This document shows, piece after piece, positions 54,937-61,833 of a stretch of DNA of 64,000 bases. The notes beneath the pieces were generated by a model. That model was not told where the DNA came from. It saw nothing but the letters and a program-made list of their open reading frames with translations, and made no database searches. The DNA lies in the NCBI GenBank assembly GCA_964634005.1, contig CAZWKQ010000013.1, forward strand, positions 12,427 through 76,426, given 5' to 3'. Source of the DNA: CAZWKQ01 sp964634005 (lineage in GTDB: Bacteria > Bacteroidota > Bacteroidia > Bacteroidales > JACABE01). How positions within the stretch are numbered: the first letter of the stretch is position 1; the number at the start of each line of letters is the position of its first letter. A program made the position numbers and the translations under genes.

Positions 54937-55992
54937 ATGACAACTGACTTTAGAAATCTTACTCCTCGCCAATTGGGTTATACCTTCCCTGCCGAGTGGG
55001 AAAAACACAGTGCCACATGGTTGAGTTATCCTCACAATGAAAACTCGTGGCCGGGCAGAATAAATAATATTTTTCAGGCTTACAACCAATTTATTAAAGA
55101 AATAAGCAAAGGTGAGGATGTTAACATTAATGTGCAAAACGAAGAAATGCTGAATAAAGTAAAAACAGATTTATCAGCTATTGGCACAAACATGTCGAAA
55201 ATAAAATTTTTCGTCCATCCGACCAATGATGCCTGGTGCCGCGACCATGGACCTGCGTTTCTTATTAATCCAAAATCCGATAAACCCAAAGTAATTGTCA
55301 ATTGGGAGTATAACGCATGGGGGAATAAATATCCACATGATTTAGATAATACTATACCTTTAAAAATAGCCGAAAAACTAGGACTTCAGGTTTTCAATGC
55401 AGGAATTGTTATGGAGGGAGGAGCTGTTGACTTTAACGGAAAAGGGACATTAATAACCTCAAAAGCTTGCTTGCTGAATAAAAACCGTAATCCGTTACTT
55501 ACACAAACTCAAATTGAAAATTATTTGTGCGATTATTACGGAGTAGATCAAGTTTTATGGGTAAATGATGGTATTGAAGGTGATGATACTGACGGTCATA
55601 TCGACGATACTGTGAGATTTATTAACGAAGATACAGTAGTAGCAGCTGTTGAACCCAATAAGAATGATGCAAATCATTTAATATTAAAAGAAAATATCGA
55701 ATTACTCAAAGAATTCCGCCTATTAAACGGTAAACAATTGAATATTGTAGAACTCCCCATGCCCGAACCAATGTATATTGACGACCAAAGAGTTCCTGCA
55801 TCTTACGCAAACTTTTATATATGTAATTCTGCTGTTATTGTACCAATTTTTAATTCTAAAAACGACAATTTGGCATTAGATATATTGTCGAATTGTTTTA
55901 AAGACAGACCGGTTATCGGTATTGATTCTTCTGAAATTATCTGGGGGCTTGGAAGTTTCCACTGTTTAAGCCAACAAGAACCTTTTATTTAA
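54937..55992 (+). CDS. aguA: Agmatine deiminase
   Basis: AguA converts agmatine to N-carbamoylputrescine and ammonia. The start is the ATG at 54937 (MTTDFRNLTPRQLGYTFPAE, 351 residues). A TTG 9 bases upstream lies inside aguB and is less likely. The porphyromonas-type peptidyl-arginine deiminase fold is shown by MEGGAVDFNG, DDTDGHIDDTVRF, DQRVPASYANFYICN and the catalytic cysteine in GSFHCLSQQEP. With aguB it forms a complete agmatine-to-putrescine pathway, so arginine decarboxylase elsewhere in the genome would be expected. Confidence 0.95.
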   Translation: MTTDFRNLTPRQLGYTFPAEWEKHSATWLSYPHNENSWPGRINNIFQAYNQFIKEISKGEDVNINVQNEEMLNKVKTDLSAIGTNMSKIKFFVHPTNDAWCRDHGPAFLINPKSDKPKVIVNWEYNAWGNKYPHDLDNTIPLKIAEKLGLQVFNAGIVMEGGAVDFNGKGTLITSKACLLNKNRNPLLTQTQIENYLCDYYGVDQVLWVNDGIEGDDTDGHIDDTVRFINEDTVVAAVEPNKNDANHLILKENIELLKEFRLLNGKQLNIVELPMPEPMYIDDQRVPASYANFYICNSAVIVPIFNSKNDNLALDILSNCFKDRPVIGIDSSEIIWGLGSFHCLSQQEPFI

Positions 55993-56035
55993 ACTTTTTG
56001 GCATAATATTTGTTAAATTTCAAAAAAAATACAAT

Positions 56036-56446
56036 ATGAGAAAAAACACTTTAATTACAACCTTCTTAAGTGTAATATTAATTACATTATCTTTCAAAAC
56101 ATTCGGTCAAACAGGTGATAAATCTGCCATCAGTAAAGTATTAGTTCTTACTGATGCTAATTTTCAAAAAAGTATAAAAAAAGGTATCACTTTAGTCGAT
56201 TTTTGGGCAGTTTGGTGTGGCCCTTGCAGACGTCAGGCCCCTATTATCGAAGAAATTGCCAACGAAGTTGGAAAGAAATTTAAAATAAGCAAATTAGATG
56301 TTGACGTTAACAAAACAGTCGCCTCTCAGTATAATGTCAGAAATATTCCCACATTAATTATTTTTAAAGACGGAACTGAAGTTAAACGTATGGTTGGAGT
56401 ACAAGACAAGCAAACATTATTAAACGAACTTTCCAATATCAAATAA
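56036..56446 (+). CDS. Exported thioredoxin-like protein
   Basis: The 136 residues begin with a signal peptide (MRKNTLITTFLSVILITLSF, then KTFGQ), followed by a thioredoxin fold with the redox pair WCGPC (Cys61, Cys64). DFWAVWCGPCRRQAP and the cis-proline segment NIPTLIIFKDG are typical of TrxA. A secreted thioredoxin would act in the periplasm, for example in reducing or remodelling disulphides. The next gene starts directly at its stop, so they are co-translated. Confidence 0.92.
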   Translation: MRKNTLITTFLSVILITLSFKTFGQTGDKSAISKVLVLTDANFQKSIKKGITLVDFWAVWCGPCRRQAPIIEEIANEVGKKFKISKLDVDVNKTVASQYNVRNIPTLIIFKDGTEVKRMVGVQDKQTLLNELSNIK

Positions 56447-56668
56447 ATGGAAAAGAAATCAGAATCAAACATTTTTAAAAAATATTTCCGTTTAATCAAT
56501 ATCATTGGGTTGGTAATTGGTATTATTCTCGGTTATATCTACTATATAAAGGTAGGTTGCAACTCAGGGAGTTGTCCTATTACTTCAAATCCATGGATGA
56601 GCATGATTTGGGGAGGTATTTTGGGATATTTGGTTTCAGATTTGTTTAAAAAAACAAAAGAAAATTAA
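56447..56668 (+). CDS. Small membrane protein, DUF6132-like
   Basis: The 73-residue protein has two hydrophobic helices (about 17-34 and 48-64) separated by KVGCNSGSCPITSNPW, which contains two cysteines four residues apart. This GCxSGxCPITSNP segment is the hallmark of the DUF6132 family in Bacteroidota. The ATG directly follows the thioredoxin stop. The cysteines and the coupling to an exported thioredoxin suggest a redox link, but its role is not known. Confidence 0.8.
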   Translation: MEKKSESNIFKKYFRLINIIGLVIGIILGYIYYIKVGCNSGSCPITSNPWMSMIWGGILGYLVSDLFKKTKEN

Positions 56669-56679
56669 AAAAAATTCAC

Positions 56680-56687
56680 TATCTTTG
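56680..56687 (+). promoter_or_regulatory. -7 element upstream of the surface lipoprotein gene
   Basis: TATCTTTG matches TAnnTTTG, 61 bases before the ATG at 56749. No -33 TTG within 17-23 bases. Confidence 0.4.
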
Positions 56688-56748
56688 CTTTAAAAATGTT
56701 AAAATTAAAAATAAATTAATTCAATTGTTAAATTTAAATCTTAAAACT

Positions 56749-57627
56749 ATGAAAATTTTAAAAAGTTTATTTATTTTAGCCTTAGTTGCTGTTGTTTTCT
56801 CAAGTTGTAACAAAGACGAGGATACAAAACCGGCACCTGTAATCACGTTTATTAACAATATTAGTCAGGCTACCGTTAATCCCGGTGATAACTACACAAT
56901 AGCCGGAACTATTACTTCTGAGGAAGGCTTAGCAGAAGTTAAATATTTCAACGTAACACAAGCCGGTGAAACTCAAATCGGACAAGCTATTACATCTTTT
57001 ACAGATGTTAATAATTACTCTTTCCAAAAAACTATTAATGACATTAACCAACAAACTGTCATTAAAGTTATGGCTACCGACAAAAAAAATCAAACAAGCG
57101 TAAAAAATTTCACAATTAACGTTAATCAACAGGGCAACCTGAAATCTTACAACAATATTATATTAGGAGCTCAAACAAATGCAACTATCGGAAGTTCTTT
57201 TGCTTCATTCAACGGATTAGTTTACAATTTAACTGATGCAAAAAACAATTCATCAAAAATTGATTTGATTTTCTTCTACGGAACAACTAACTTGGCAACT
57301 TTATCTGCACCTTCTAACCTTACTGAGTTAAATCAGGTATTCACAACAGGAAGTGCTCCTAACACATGGACTACAAACAATGATACAAAATTATTGAAAA
57401 ACAACTCATTAAATTTCGACAATATTATTAATTCTGCTGATATCCCTGATGTTCAAGCTACAGGCGGCAATAAAGTTAATAACTTGGCAGTTGGTGATAT
57501 TATTGTTTTCAAAACTGCTGCTACAAATGTAGATTATCCTTCAAAGAAAGGTTTATTAAAAGTTAAAGCTATCACCGGAACAGGTGGTACAGCTACTATA
57601 ACTTATGATGTAAAAGCTGAAAATTAA
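56749..57627 (+). CDS. Surface lipoprotein, unknown function
   Basis: The start is the ATG at 56749 (MKILKSLFILALVAVVFSSC); an upstream TTG would only add eight residues before the signal. The 292-residue product is a lipoprotein with Cys20 followed by NKDED, an acidic stretch like the Bacteroidota surface-export signal. A PKD/Ig-like domain follows (about 28-135: TVNPGDNYTIAGTITSEE, then TVIKVMATDKKNQTSVKNF). The second half is a beta-rich domain of unknown type. The protein probably faces outward on the outer membrane. A strong terminator follows. Confidence 0.85.
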   Translation: MKILKSLFILALVAVVFSSCNKDEDTKPAPVITFINNISQATVNPGDNYTIAGTITSEEGLAEVKYFNVTQAGETQIGQAITSFTDVNNYSFQKTINDINQQTVIKVMATDKKNQTSVKNFTINVNQQGNLKSYNNIILGAQTNATIGSSFASFNGLVYNLTDAKNNSSKIDLIFFYGTTNLATLSAPSNLTELNQVFTTGSAPNTWTTNNDTKLLKNNSLNFDNIINSADIPDVQATGGNKVNNLAVGDIIVFKTAATNVDYPSKKGLLKVKAITGTGGTATITYDVKAEN

Positions 57628-57647
57628 TAATTTTTAAAATACACTTT

Positions 57648-57681
57648 AAAGCAGTTGTTTTTTAAGCAACTGCTTTTTTTT
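57648..57681 (+). terminator. Rho-independent terminator after the lipoprotein gene
   Basis: AAAGCAGTTG and CAACTGCTTT form a perfect 10-bp stem with a 9-base loop, then a T-run, 20 bases after the stop. Confidence 0.9.
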
Positions 57682-57683
57682 AT

Positions 57684-57767
57684 CCCAAATTATTTGATTA
57701 GGAACGCAGTCGACTAATGAAATTAATTGGGACAAACCCCCGATAAGAAAATCTTTATTGAATAATA
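57684..57767. repeat. Intergenic hairpin repeat, copy 2
   Basis: CCCAAATTATTTGATTA, a loop starting GGAACGCAGT, and TAATGAAATTAATTGGG form an imperfect hairpin. AAACCCCCGATAAGAAAAT then follows, as in copy 1 at 53844. It ends just before the dtd stop on the other strand. Its position after a terminator and beside convergent genes matches copy 1. Confidence 0.75.
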
Positions 57768-57772
57768 TGTGC

Positions 57773-58225
57773 TTATTCTTTATTTTTTGTATCGATGTAA
57801 ATTGTAACCGGCCCGTCGTTTACTAAAGAAACCGACATATTTGCACCAAAAACACCACTTTTAACCTTTTTATTTAGTTCAGTACTTAAATTTTCGATAA
57901 ATTTTTCATATAAAGGAATTGCCTTTTCAGGTAGTGCAGCCCTGATAAACGAAGGTCTGTTGCCTTTTTTTGTGTATGCATGTAATGTAAACTGACTTAC
58001 AACCAAGATTTCTCCATCTATATCTTTTACCGAAAGGTTCATTTTTCCTTCATTATCGCCAAAAATCCTTAAGTTTACTGTCTTTTTGCACAACCAATCA
58101 ATATCTTCAATATTATCAGCTTCTTCTATCCCCAATAAAATTAATAATCCTTTGCCTATTTCCGTATGCAAACGCCCGTCAATTTCGATAAATGCGTTTT
58201 TTACCCTTTGAATTACTACACGCAT
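57773..58225 (-). CDS. dtd: D-aminoacyl-tRNA deacylase
   Basis: Dtd frees tRNAs wrongly charged with D-amino acids or glycine. The 150-residue protein has MRVVIQRVKNAFIEIDGR at the start, the SQFTLHA motif (about 77-83) and the cross-subunit NDGPVTIYIDT (about 135-145) that carries the Gly-cis-Pro chirality filter. Length is typical. It starts 10 bases after rsgA and is likely co-transcribed with it. Confidence 0.97.
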   Translation of the reverse strand: MRVVIQRVKNAFIEIDGRLHTEIGKGLLILLGIEEADNIEDIDWLCKKTVNLRIFGDNEGKMNLSVKDIDGEILVVSQFTLHAYTKKGNRPSFIRAALPEKAIPLYEKFIENLSTELNKKVKSGVFGANMSVSLVNDGPVTIYIDTKNKE

Positions 58226-58235
58226 AATACTTTTA

Positions 58236-59174
58236 TTAATCCAATTCCCAATCTTCTATTTCCATTTCTCTGCCGTTAATTATATTCAAATAATTCTGAT
58301 ATCTTACAGGGCTGATTAATCCTTTCTCGACACCTTCTTTAACGGCACACTTAGGCTCATGCTCGTGAGTACAATTATTAAACTGGCAATTAATTGATAA
58401 TTTCTTCATTTCGGGAAAGAATAAAGATACTTCTTCTTTTTGAAAATTTACCATACCAAATTCCTTTATTCCCGGAGTATCGATTATAAATCCGCCACCA
58501 GGCAAAGGAAACATCTCGGCAAATGTAGTTGTATGTTTACCTTTGCTATGATACTGCGAAATATCGCCTGTTTTCAAATTCAAGCCCGGTATCAGCTTGT
58601 TTATCAACTCCGATTTACCCACTCCCGAATGACCCGATAATAATGAAATTTTATTTGACAAAAGTGTTTTAACTTTATCGATATTAATTCCTTCCTTTGC
58701 CGAAATATGTAAACATTCATAACCTGCATTTTCGTATATCCTTCTTATTTCTTCGCTCAAAGCTTTTGTTCGGTTGTCATAAATGTCGATTTTATTAAAA
58801 ATAATTACCGAAGGAATAAAATATGCTTCAGCTGTTACTAAAAACCTGTCGATAAAGCCCGTAGAAGTTCGTGGGTTAGCTACAGTAACTATCAATACGG
58901 CCTGATCGATATTCACGGCAATTATGTGACGTTGTTTCGATAAATTGGTCGATTTTCTTACGATACAATTACGTCTCTCTTTAATCTGAGTTATTAACCC
59001 GACATCATTTTTCTCGGACAATGAAACAACTACCCTATCGCCTACTATACAGGGATTTGTAGTTTTCATTCCTGCTGTTTTAAACTTTCCTCTAATCTTG
59101 CAATTGATAATTTGTCCACTGTCGAGCATCACAGAATACCAACTGCCTGTCGATTTTATAACTATTCCTTCCAA
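58236..59174 (-). CDS. rsgA: Ribosome small-subunit GTPase RsgA
   Basis: RsgA (YjeQ) is a circularly permuted GTPase that helps late 30S maturation. The 312 residues have an OB-fold (about 1-70), the permuted motifs G4 FNKID (about 128), G1 GHSGVGKSELIN (about 183) and G3 DTPGIKE, and a C-terminal zinc knuckle (CQFNNCTHEHEPKC). The frame is closed by a TAG 15 bases upstream, and the first ATG falls at residue 16 inside the OB-fold. The start is therefore most likely the TTG at 59174, an uncommon start. It precedes dtd. Confidence 0.94.
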   Translation of the reverse strand: MEGIVIKSTGSWYSVMLDSGQIINCKIRGKFKTAGMKTTNPCIVGDRVVVSLSEKNDVGLITQIKERRNCIVRKSTNLSKQRHIIAVNIDQAVLIVTVANPRTSTGFIDRFLVTAEAYFIPSVIIFNKIDIYDNRTKALSEEIRRIYENAGYECLHISAKEGINIDKVKTLLSNKISLLSGHSGVGKSELINKLIPGLNLKTGDISQYHSKGKHTTTFAEMFPLPGGGFIIDTPGIKEFGMVNFQKEEVSLFFPEMKKLSINCQFNNCTHEHEPKCAVKEGVEKGLISPVRYQNYLNIINGREMEIEDWELD

Positions 59175-59189
59175 TTTTGATTTTTTCTA

Positions 59190-59197
59190 CAAATGTA
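59190..59197 (-). promoter_or_regulatory. -7 element upstream of rsgA-dtd
   Basis: The minus strand reads TACATTTG, matching TAnnTTTG, 16 bases before the TTG start codon. The leader would be about ten bases. Confidence 0.4.
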
Positions 59198-59287
59198 AAA
59201 AAACAATTTATAAACCTGCTTTATTAGTTAAGAAAATATTGAATTATCATTAATAATTGTTTAATTTATTATCATTTGTTATTAAAC

Positions 59288-59316
59288 AAAAAGGAGATTT
59301 CGATGAAATCTCCTTT
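59288..59316 (-). terminator. Rho-independent terminator after the sigma factor gene
   Basis: AAAGGAGATTT and AAATCTCCTTT form a perfect 11-bp stem with a 5-base loop (CGATG). On the minus strand it is followed by TTGTTT. It lies 34 bases beyond the sigma factor stop. Confidence 0.8.
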
Positions 59317-59349
59317 GTCAAATTAACCAATAAATAAAATCAAACAAAA

Positions 59350-59856
59350 CTAATTTTTAAACTCTTTAAGATTTTCCATTAATTTTTTTCTGCTGAAGAA
59401 AATTCTGCTTTTTACAGTACCTATCGACAAATCGAGAGTTTCGGCTATTTCTTTGTACTTATAGCCTGCATTATGCATTTCAAAAGGAACACGATGTTCT
59501 TCTTCAAGTTTATCAATTCCGTTTTGAAGTTCTTTAACGTAAATATCCGACTCGGGAGAACCGATATTCGATTTGCGCGAAATATTCATATAATACAAAT
59601 CGTCGGTACTGTCAATAATTGTGTTAGCTTTTACATTTCTACGATAATTATTTATAAAAGTATTCTTCATTATTGTATATGTCCAAGCTTTCAAATTTGT
59701 GTTAGTTTCAAATTTATCCCTGTATGTCAATGCTTTGACGTAGGTATCCTGAACTAAATCTTTTGCGTCTTCTTTATTCAAGGTTAATGAATATGCAAAA
59801 TACTCTAAACTGTCTTTCAAGTTTAGTAAACTATGGTTAAATTCTATTGCTGTCAT
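59350..59856 (-). CDS. ECF-type RNA polymerase sigma factor
   Basis: The 168-residue protein has sigma region 2 (about 20-90: LNKEDAKDLVQDTYVKAL, then LKAWTYTIMKNTFINNYRR) and region 4 (about 110-162: LEEEHRVPFEMHNAGYKYKEI, then SIGTVKSRIFFSRKKL). Short ECF sigmas of this kind direct a stress or surface regulon. No anti-sigma gene is adjacent. The MerR regulator gene lies upstream on the same strand, 277 bases away. It has its own promoter with both elements. Confidence 0.94.
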   Translation of the reverse strand: MTAIEFNHSLLNLKDSLEYFAYSLTLNKEDAKDLVQDTYVKALTYRDKFETNTNLKAWTYTIMKNTFINNYRRNVKANTIIDSTDDLYYMNISRKSNIGSPESDIYVKELQNGIDKLEEEHRVPFEMHNAGYKYKEIAETLDLSIGTVKSRIFFSRKKLMENLKEFKN

Positions 59857-59892
59857 TTTTAATAAGTATTAAGTTATACAAATTTTGTTTAA

Positions 59893-59923
59893 CAAAAATA
59901 TATCAAAGATTAAACACAACCAA
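59893..59923 (-). promoter_or_regulatory. Promoter of the ECF sigma factor gene (-33/-7)
   Basis: On the minus strand TTG (59923-59921), a 20-base spacer and TATTTTTG (59900-59893) fit the consensus. It lies 37 bases upstream of the ATG at 59856. Confidence 0.55.
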
Positions 59924-60133
59924 ATTTTTTTTCGATTATTTTGTTAAAAAAATTTAAATATCAACTATAATATTGATTATCTTATTATTGCATTTTAAAC
60001 AAAATAATCTGTTTATTTAAGTCGCCTAATTTTAAAAAAAATATCCTGTATAAAGAAACTGAAATATCTCAAAATTCCCTGATAATTAGAAATTTATTGA
60101 ATTAGATTGTTTAAAAGAGAAAGTAAGCCCTAT

Positions 60134-61006
60134 TTAAATCAATTCCTTAAAATGAGAAATACAATCGATTTTAACAACATTTGAAGGGAAATTAATATCA
60201 CATTCTTTCACCTGTTTCCCGGCAACAAATATCTTTTGTTCGGGAAATAATTTCGACAAGTTTTGTATTATTATCTTAAGTTCATCTTGTGTATGAGGTA
60301 AGTTGATACATGTAAATAAAAAGTCGGTTTTTTTAATTTTTACTATTTCACTCAAATCATCCAAAGGGATAGATTGCCCTAAATAAACAACTTTGTGTCC
60401 GTGTTTACGAATGATATATCTGTACGACAACAATTCGATTTCATGATACTCGTCTTTAAGAAGAAACATAACAAAAAGTTTCGAGTTGTTATCGGTGAAA
60501 TAATTTAATCCGTCGATGGCAACTATCAATTTCTGGCGTAAAAGATTCATAACAAATCTCTCATGGGCAATATTTATATTTCCGGTTTGCCATAACAGTC
60601 CTAATTGCTGCAGAAAAGGGAATATTACTTCAATAATTGTATTCTCGAACCCCTTATCTAAAATAGCATTCGAAAGAATTTTATTGAATGTTTTATCATC
60701 CAAATCGGTCATTGCCAATATCAATTGGTCGATGTAAGTCGTGTTGATATTCGGTTTACGGTAAAATCCGATTATTTTATCATTCAGCTCTTCGAAACTT
60801 AATCCCGATAAAGTTGAAATTTTTACTCCTAATTTTACCAAAGAAGCAACATTCATCAGTTTTTTTAAATCCCGTTCGGTATAAAATCTGATATTGGTTG
60901 AGGTTCTGTGCGGAACAACAATATCATAGCGTTTTTCCCATATCCTTATTGTATGGGCTTTTATACCGGTAAGCTTCTCTAAATCCTTAATCGAATACTG
61001 AATCAT
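60134..61006 (-). CDS. MerR-family regulator with cobalamin-binding-like domain (CarH/LitR-like)
   Basis: The 290-residue protein has an N-terminal MerR helix-turn-helix (about 2-70: YSIKDLEKLTGIKAHTIRIW), a four-helix bundle (about 90-165) and a B12-binding-like Rossmann domain (about 175-290). In CarH the bundle has W-x9-EH and the Rossmann part has D/E-x-H-x-x-G for the lower axial histidine. Here W139 and E149 are kept but the next residue is Arg150. His188 in DEYHEIE is kept, but the +3 glycine is Glu191. Cobalamin binding is therefore uncertain. It is divergent from nrfH, with 190 bases between. Confidence 0.88.
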   Translation of the reverse strand: MIQYSIKDLEKLTGIKAHTIRIWEKRYDIVVPHRTSTNIRFYTERDLKKLMNVASLVKLGVKISTLSGLSFEELNDKIIGFYRKPNINTTYIDQLILAMTDLDDKTFNKILSNAILDKGFENTIIEVIFPFLQQLGLLWQTGNINIAHERFVMNLLRQKLIVAIDGLNYFTDNNSKLFVMFLLKDEYHEIELLSYRYIIRKHGHKVVYLGQSIPLDDLSEIVKIKKTDFLFTCINLPHTQDELKIIIQNLSKLFPEQKIFVAGKQVKECDINFPSNVVKIDCISHFKELI

Positions 61007-61114
61007 GAAATTTTATTATTTCTTAGGATACATAACTAACAATCAATTTTTAAAAAGGTTGACTTTTTTTATTATTTAGATTTATTATAAATTTTTATTC
61101 GACAAATATTTTTC

Positions 61115-61145
61115 TTGGTTTTAGCTTACAAATATTATATTTTTG
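61115..61145 (+). promoter_or_regulatory. Promoter of nrfHA (-33/-7)
   Basis: TTG (61115-61117), a 20-base spacer and TATTTTTG (61138-61145) match the Bacteroidota consensus closely. Transcription would start near 61152, about 45 bases before the nrfH ATG. Confidence 0.65.
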
Positions 61146-61151
61146 AAAAAC

Positions 61152-61165
61152 GGTATTTGAATACC
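61152..61165. promoter_or_regulatory. Candidate operator palindrome at the nrfHA start
   Basis: GGTATT-TG-AATACC is a perfect 6+6 inverted repeat with a 2-base centre, lying on the predicted +1 to +14. It does not match the FNR/CRP box. A repressor bound here would block initiation. The regulator is unknown; the divergent MerR protein is one candidate. Confidence 0.45.
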
Positions 61166-61196
61166 TATTTTATTTTTTATCAAATACAAAGAATTA

Positions 61197-61832
61197 ATGA
61201 TTAAATTCGTTGTAACAGTAACAAGATTTTTTAAAAATCTCATCCCACCTGATAGATGGAAGTTGCCGGTATTATTGCTTACGGCTGTTTTCTGCGGATT
61301 AAGTGCTTATGCCGTTTACATTTCGAAATTTACTTCATACTTGGGAAACGAATCGAAAACGTGTATCAACTGCCATATAATGTCGCCACAATTTATAACA
61401 TGGAGTCGCAGTTCGCATTTTACGCACACAAATTGTAACGATTGCCATGTTCCTCACGACAATATTTTCAGCAAGTACTATTTTAAGGCAAAAGACGGAA
61501 TGCGTCATGCAACAATATTTACGTTAAGGGGCGAAGCACAAGCAATAATAGCAATAGAAGCAAGCAAAGAAGTTATACAAGAGAATTGCGAACGTTGCCA
61601 CAAAAACGTAATGAGCAAAGACAAGATTGCAGCTATAGTCGGCAACGAAATACTTGAAGAAAAAGAAGGCGAACGCCGCTGCTGGGACTGTCATCGAGAT
61701 GTACCACACGGAAAAGTCAGAAGCTTATCGAGTACACCAAATGCATTAGTGCCACTGCCTGACAGTCCTGTACCAAAATGGTTAAACGAACTGATTAAAA
61801 AAGAAAAAACAATTTCAAAAAAACATAATTGA
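61197..61832 (+). CDS. nrfH: Cytochrome c nitrite reductase small subunit NrfH
   Basis: NrfH is the membrane-anchored tetraheme cytochrome that takes electrons from menaquinol and passes them to NrfA. The 211 residues include a transmembrane helix (about 24-43) and four heme-binding CxxCH motifs at 56-60 (CINCH), 80-84 (CNDCH), 131-135 (CERCH) and 162-166 (CWDCH). It ends one base before the nrfA ATG region. The gene order nrfH-nrfA is the normal one. Confidence 0.97.
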   Translation: MIKFVVTVTRFFKNLIPPDRWKLPVLLLTAVFCGLSAYAVYISKFTSYLGNESKTCINCHIMSPQFITWSRSSHFTHTNCNDCHVPHDNIFSKYYFKAKDGMRHATIFTLRGEAQAIIAIEASKEVIQENCERCHKNVMSKDKIAAIVGNEILEEKEGERRCWDCHRDVPHGKVRSLSSTPNALVPLPDSPVPKWLNELIKKEKTISKKHN

Positions 61833-61833
61833 A

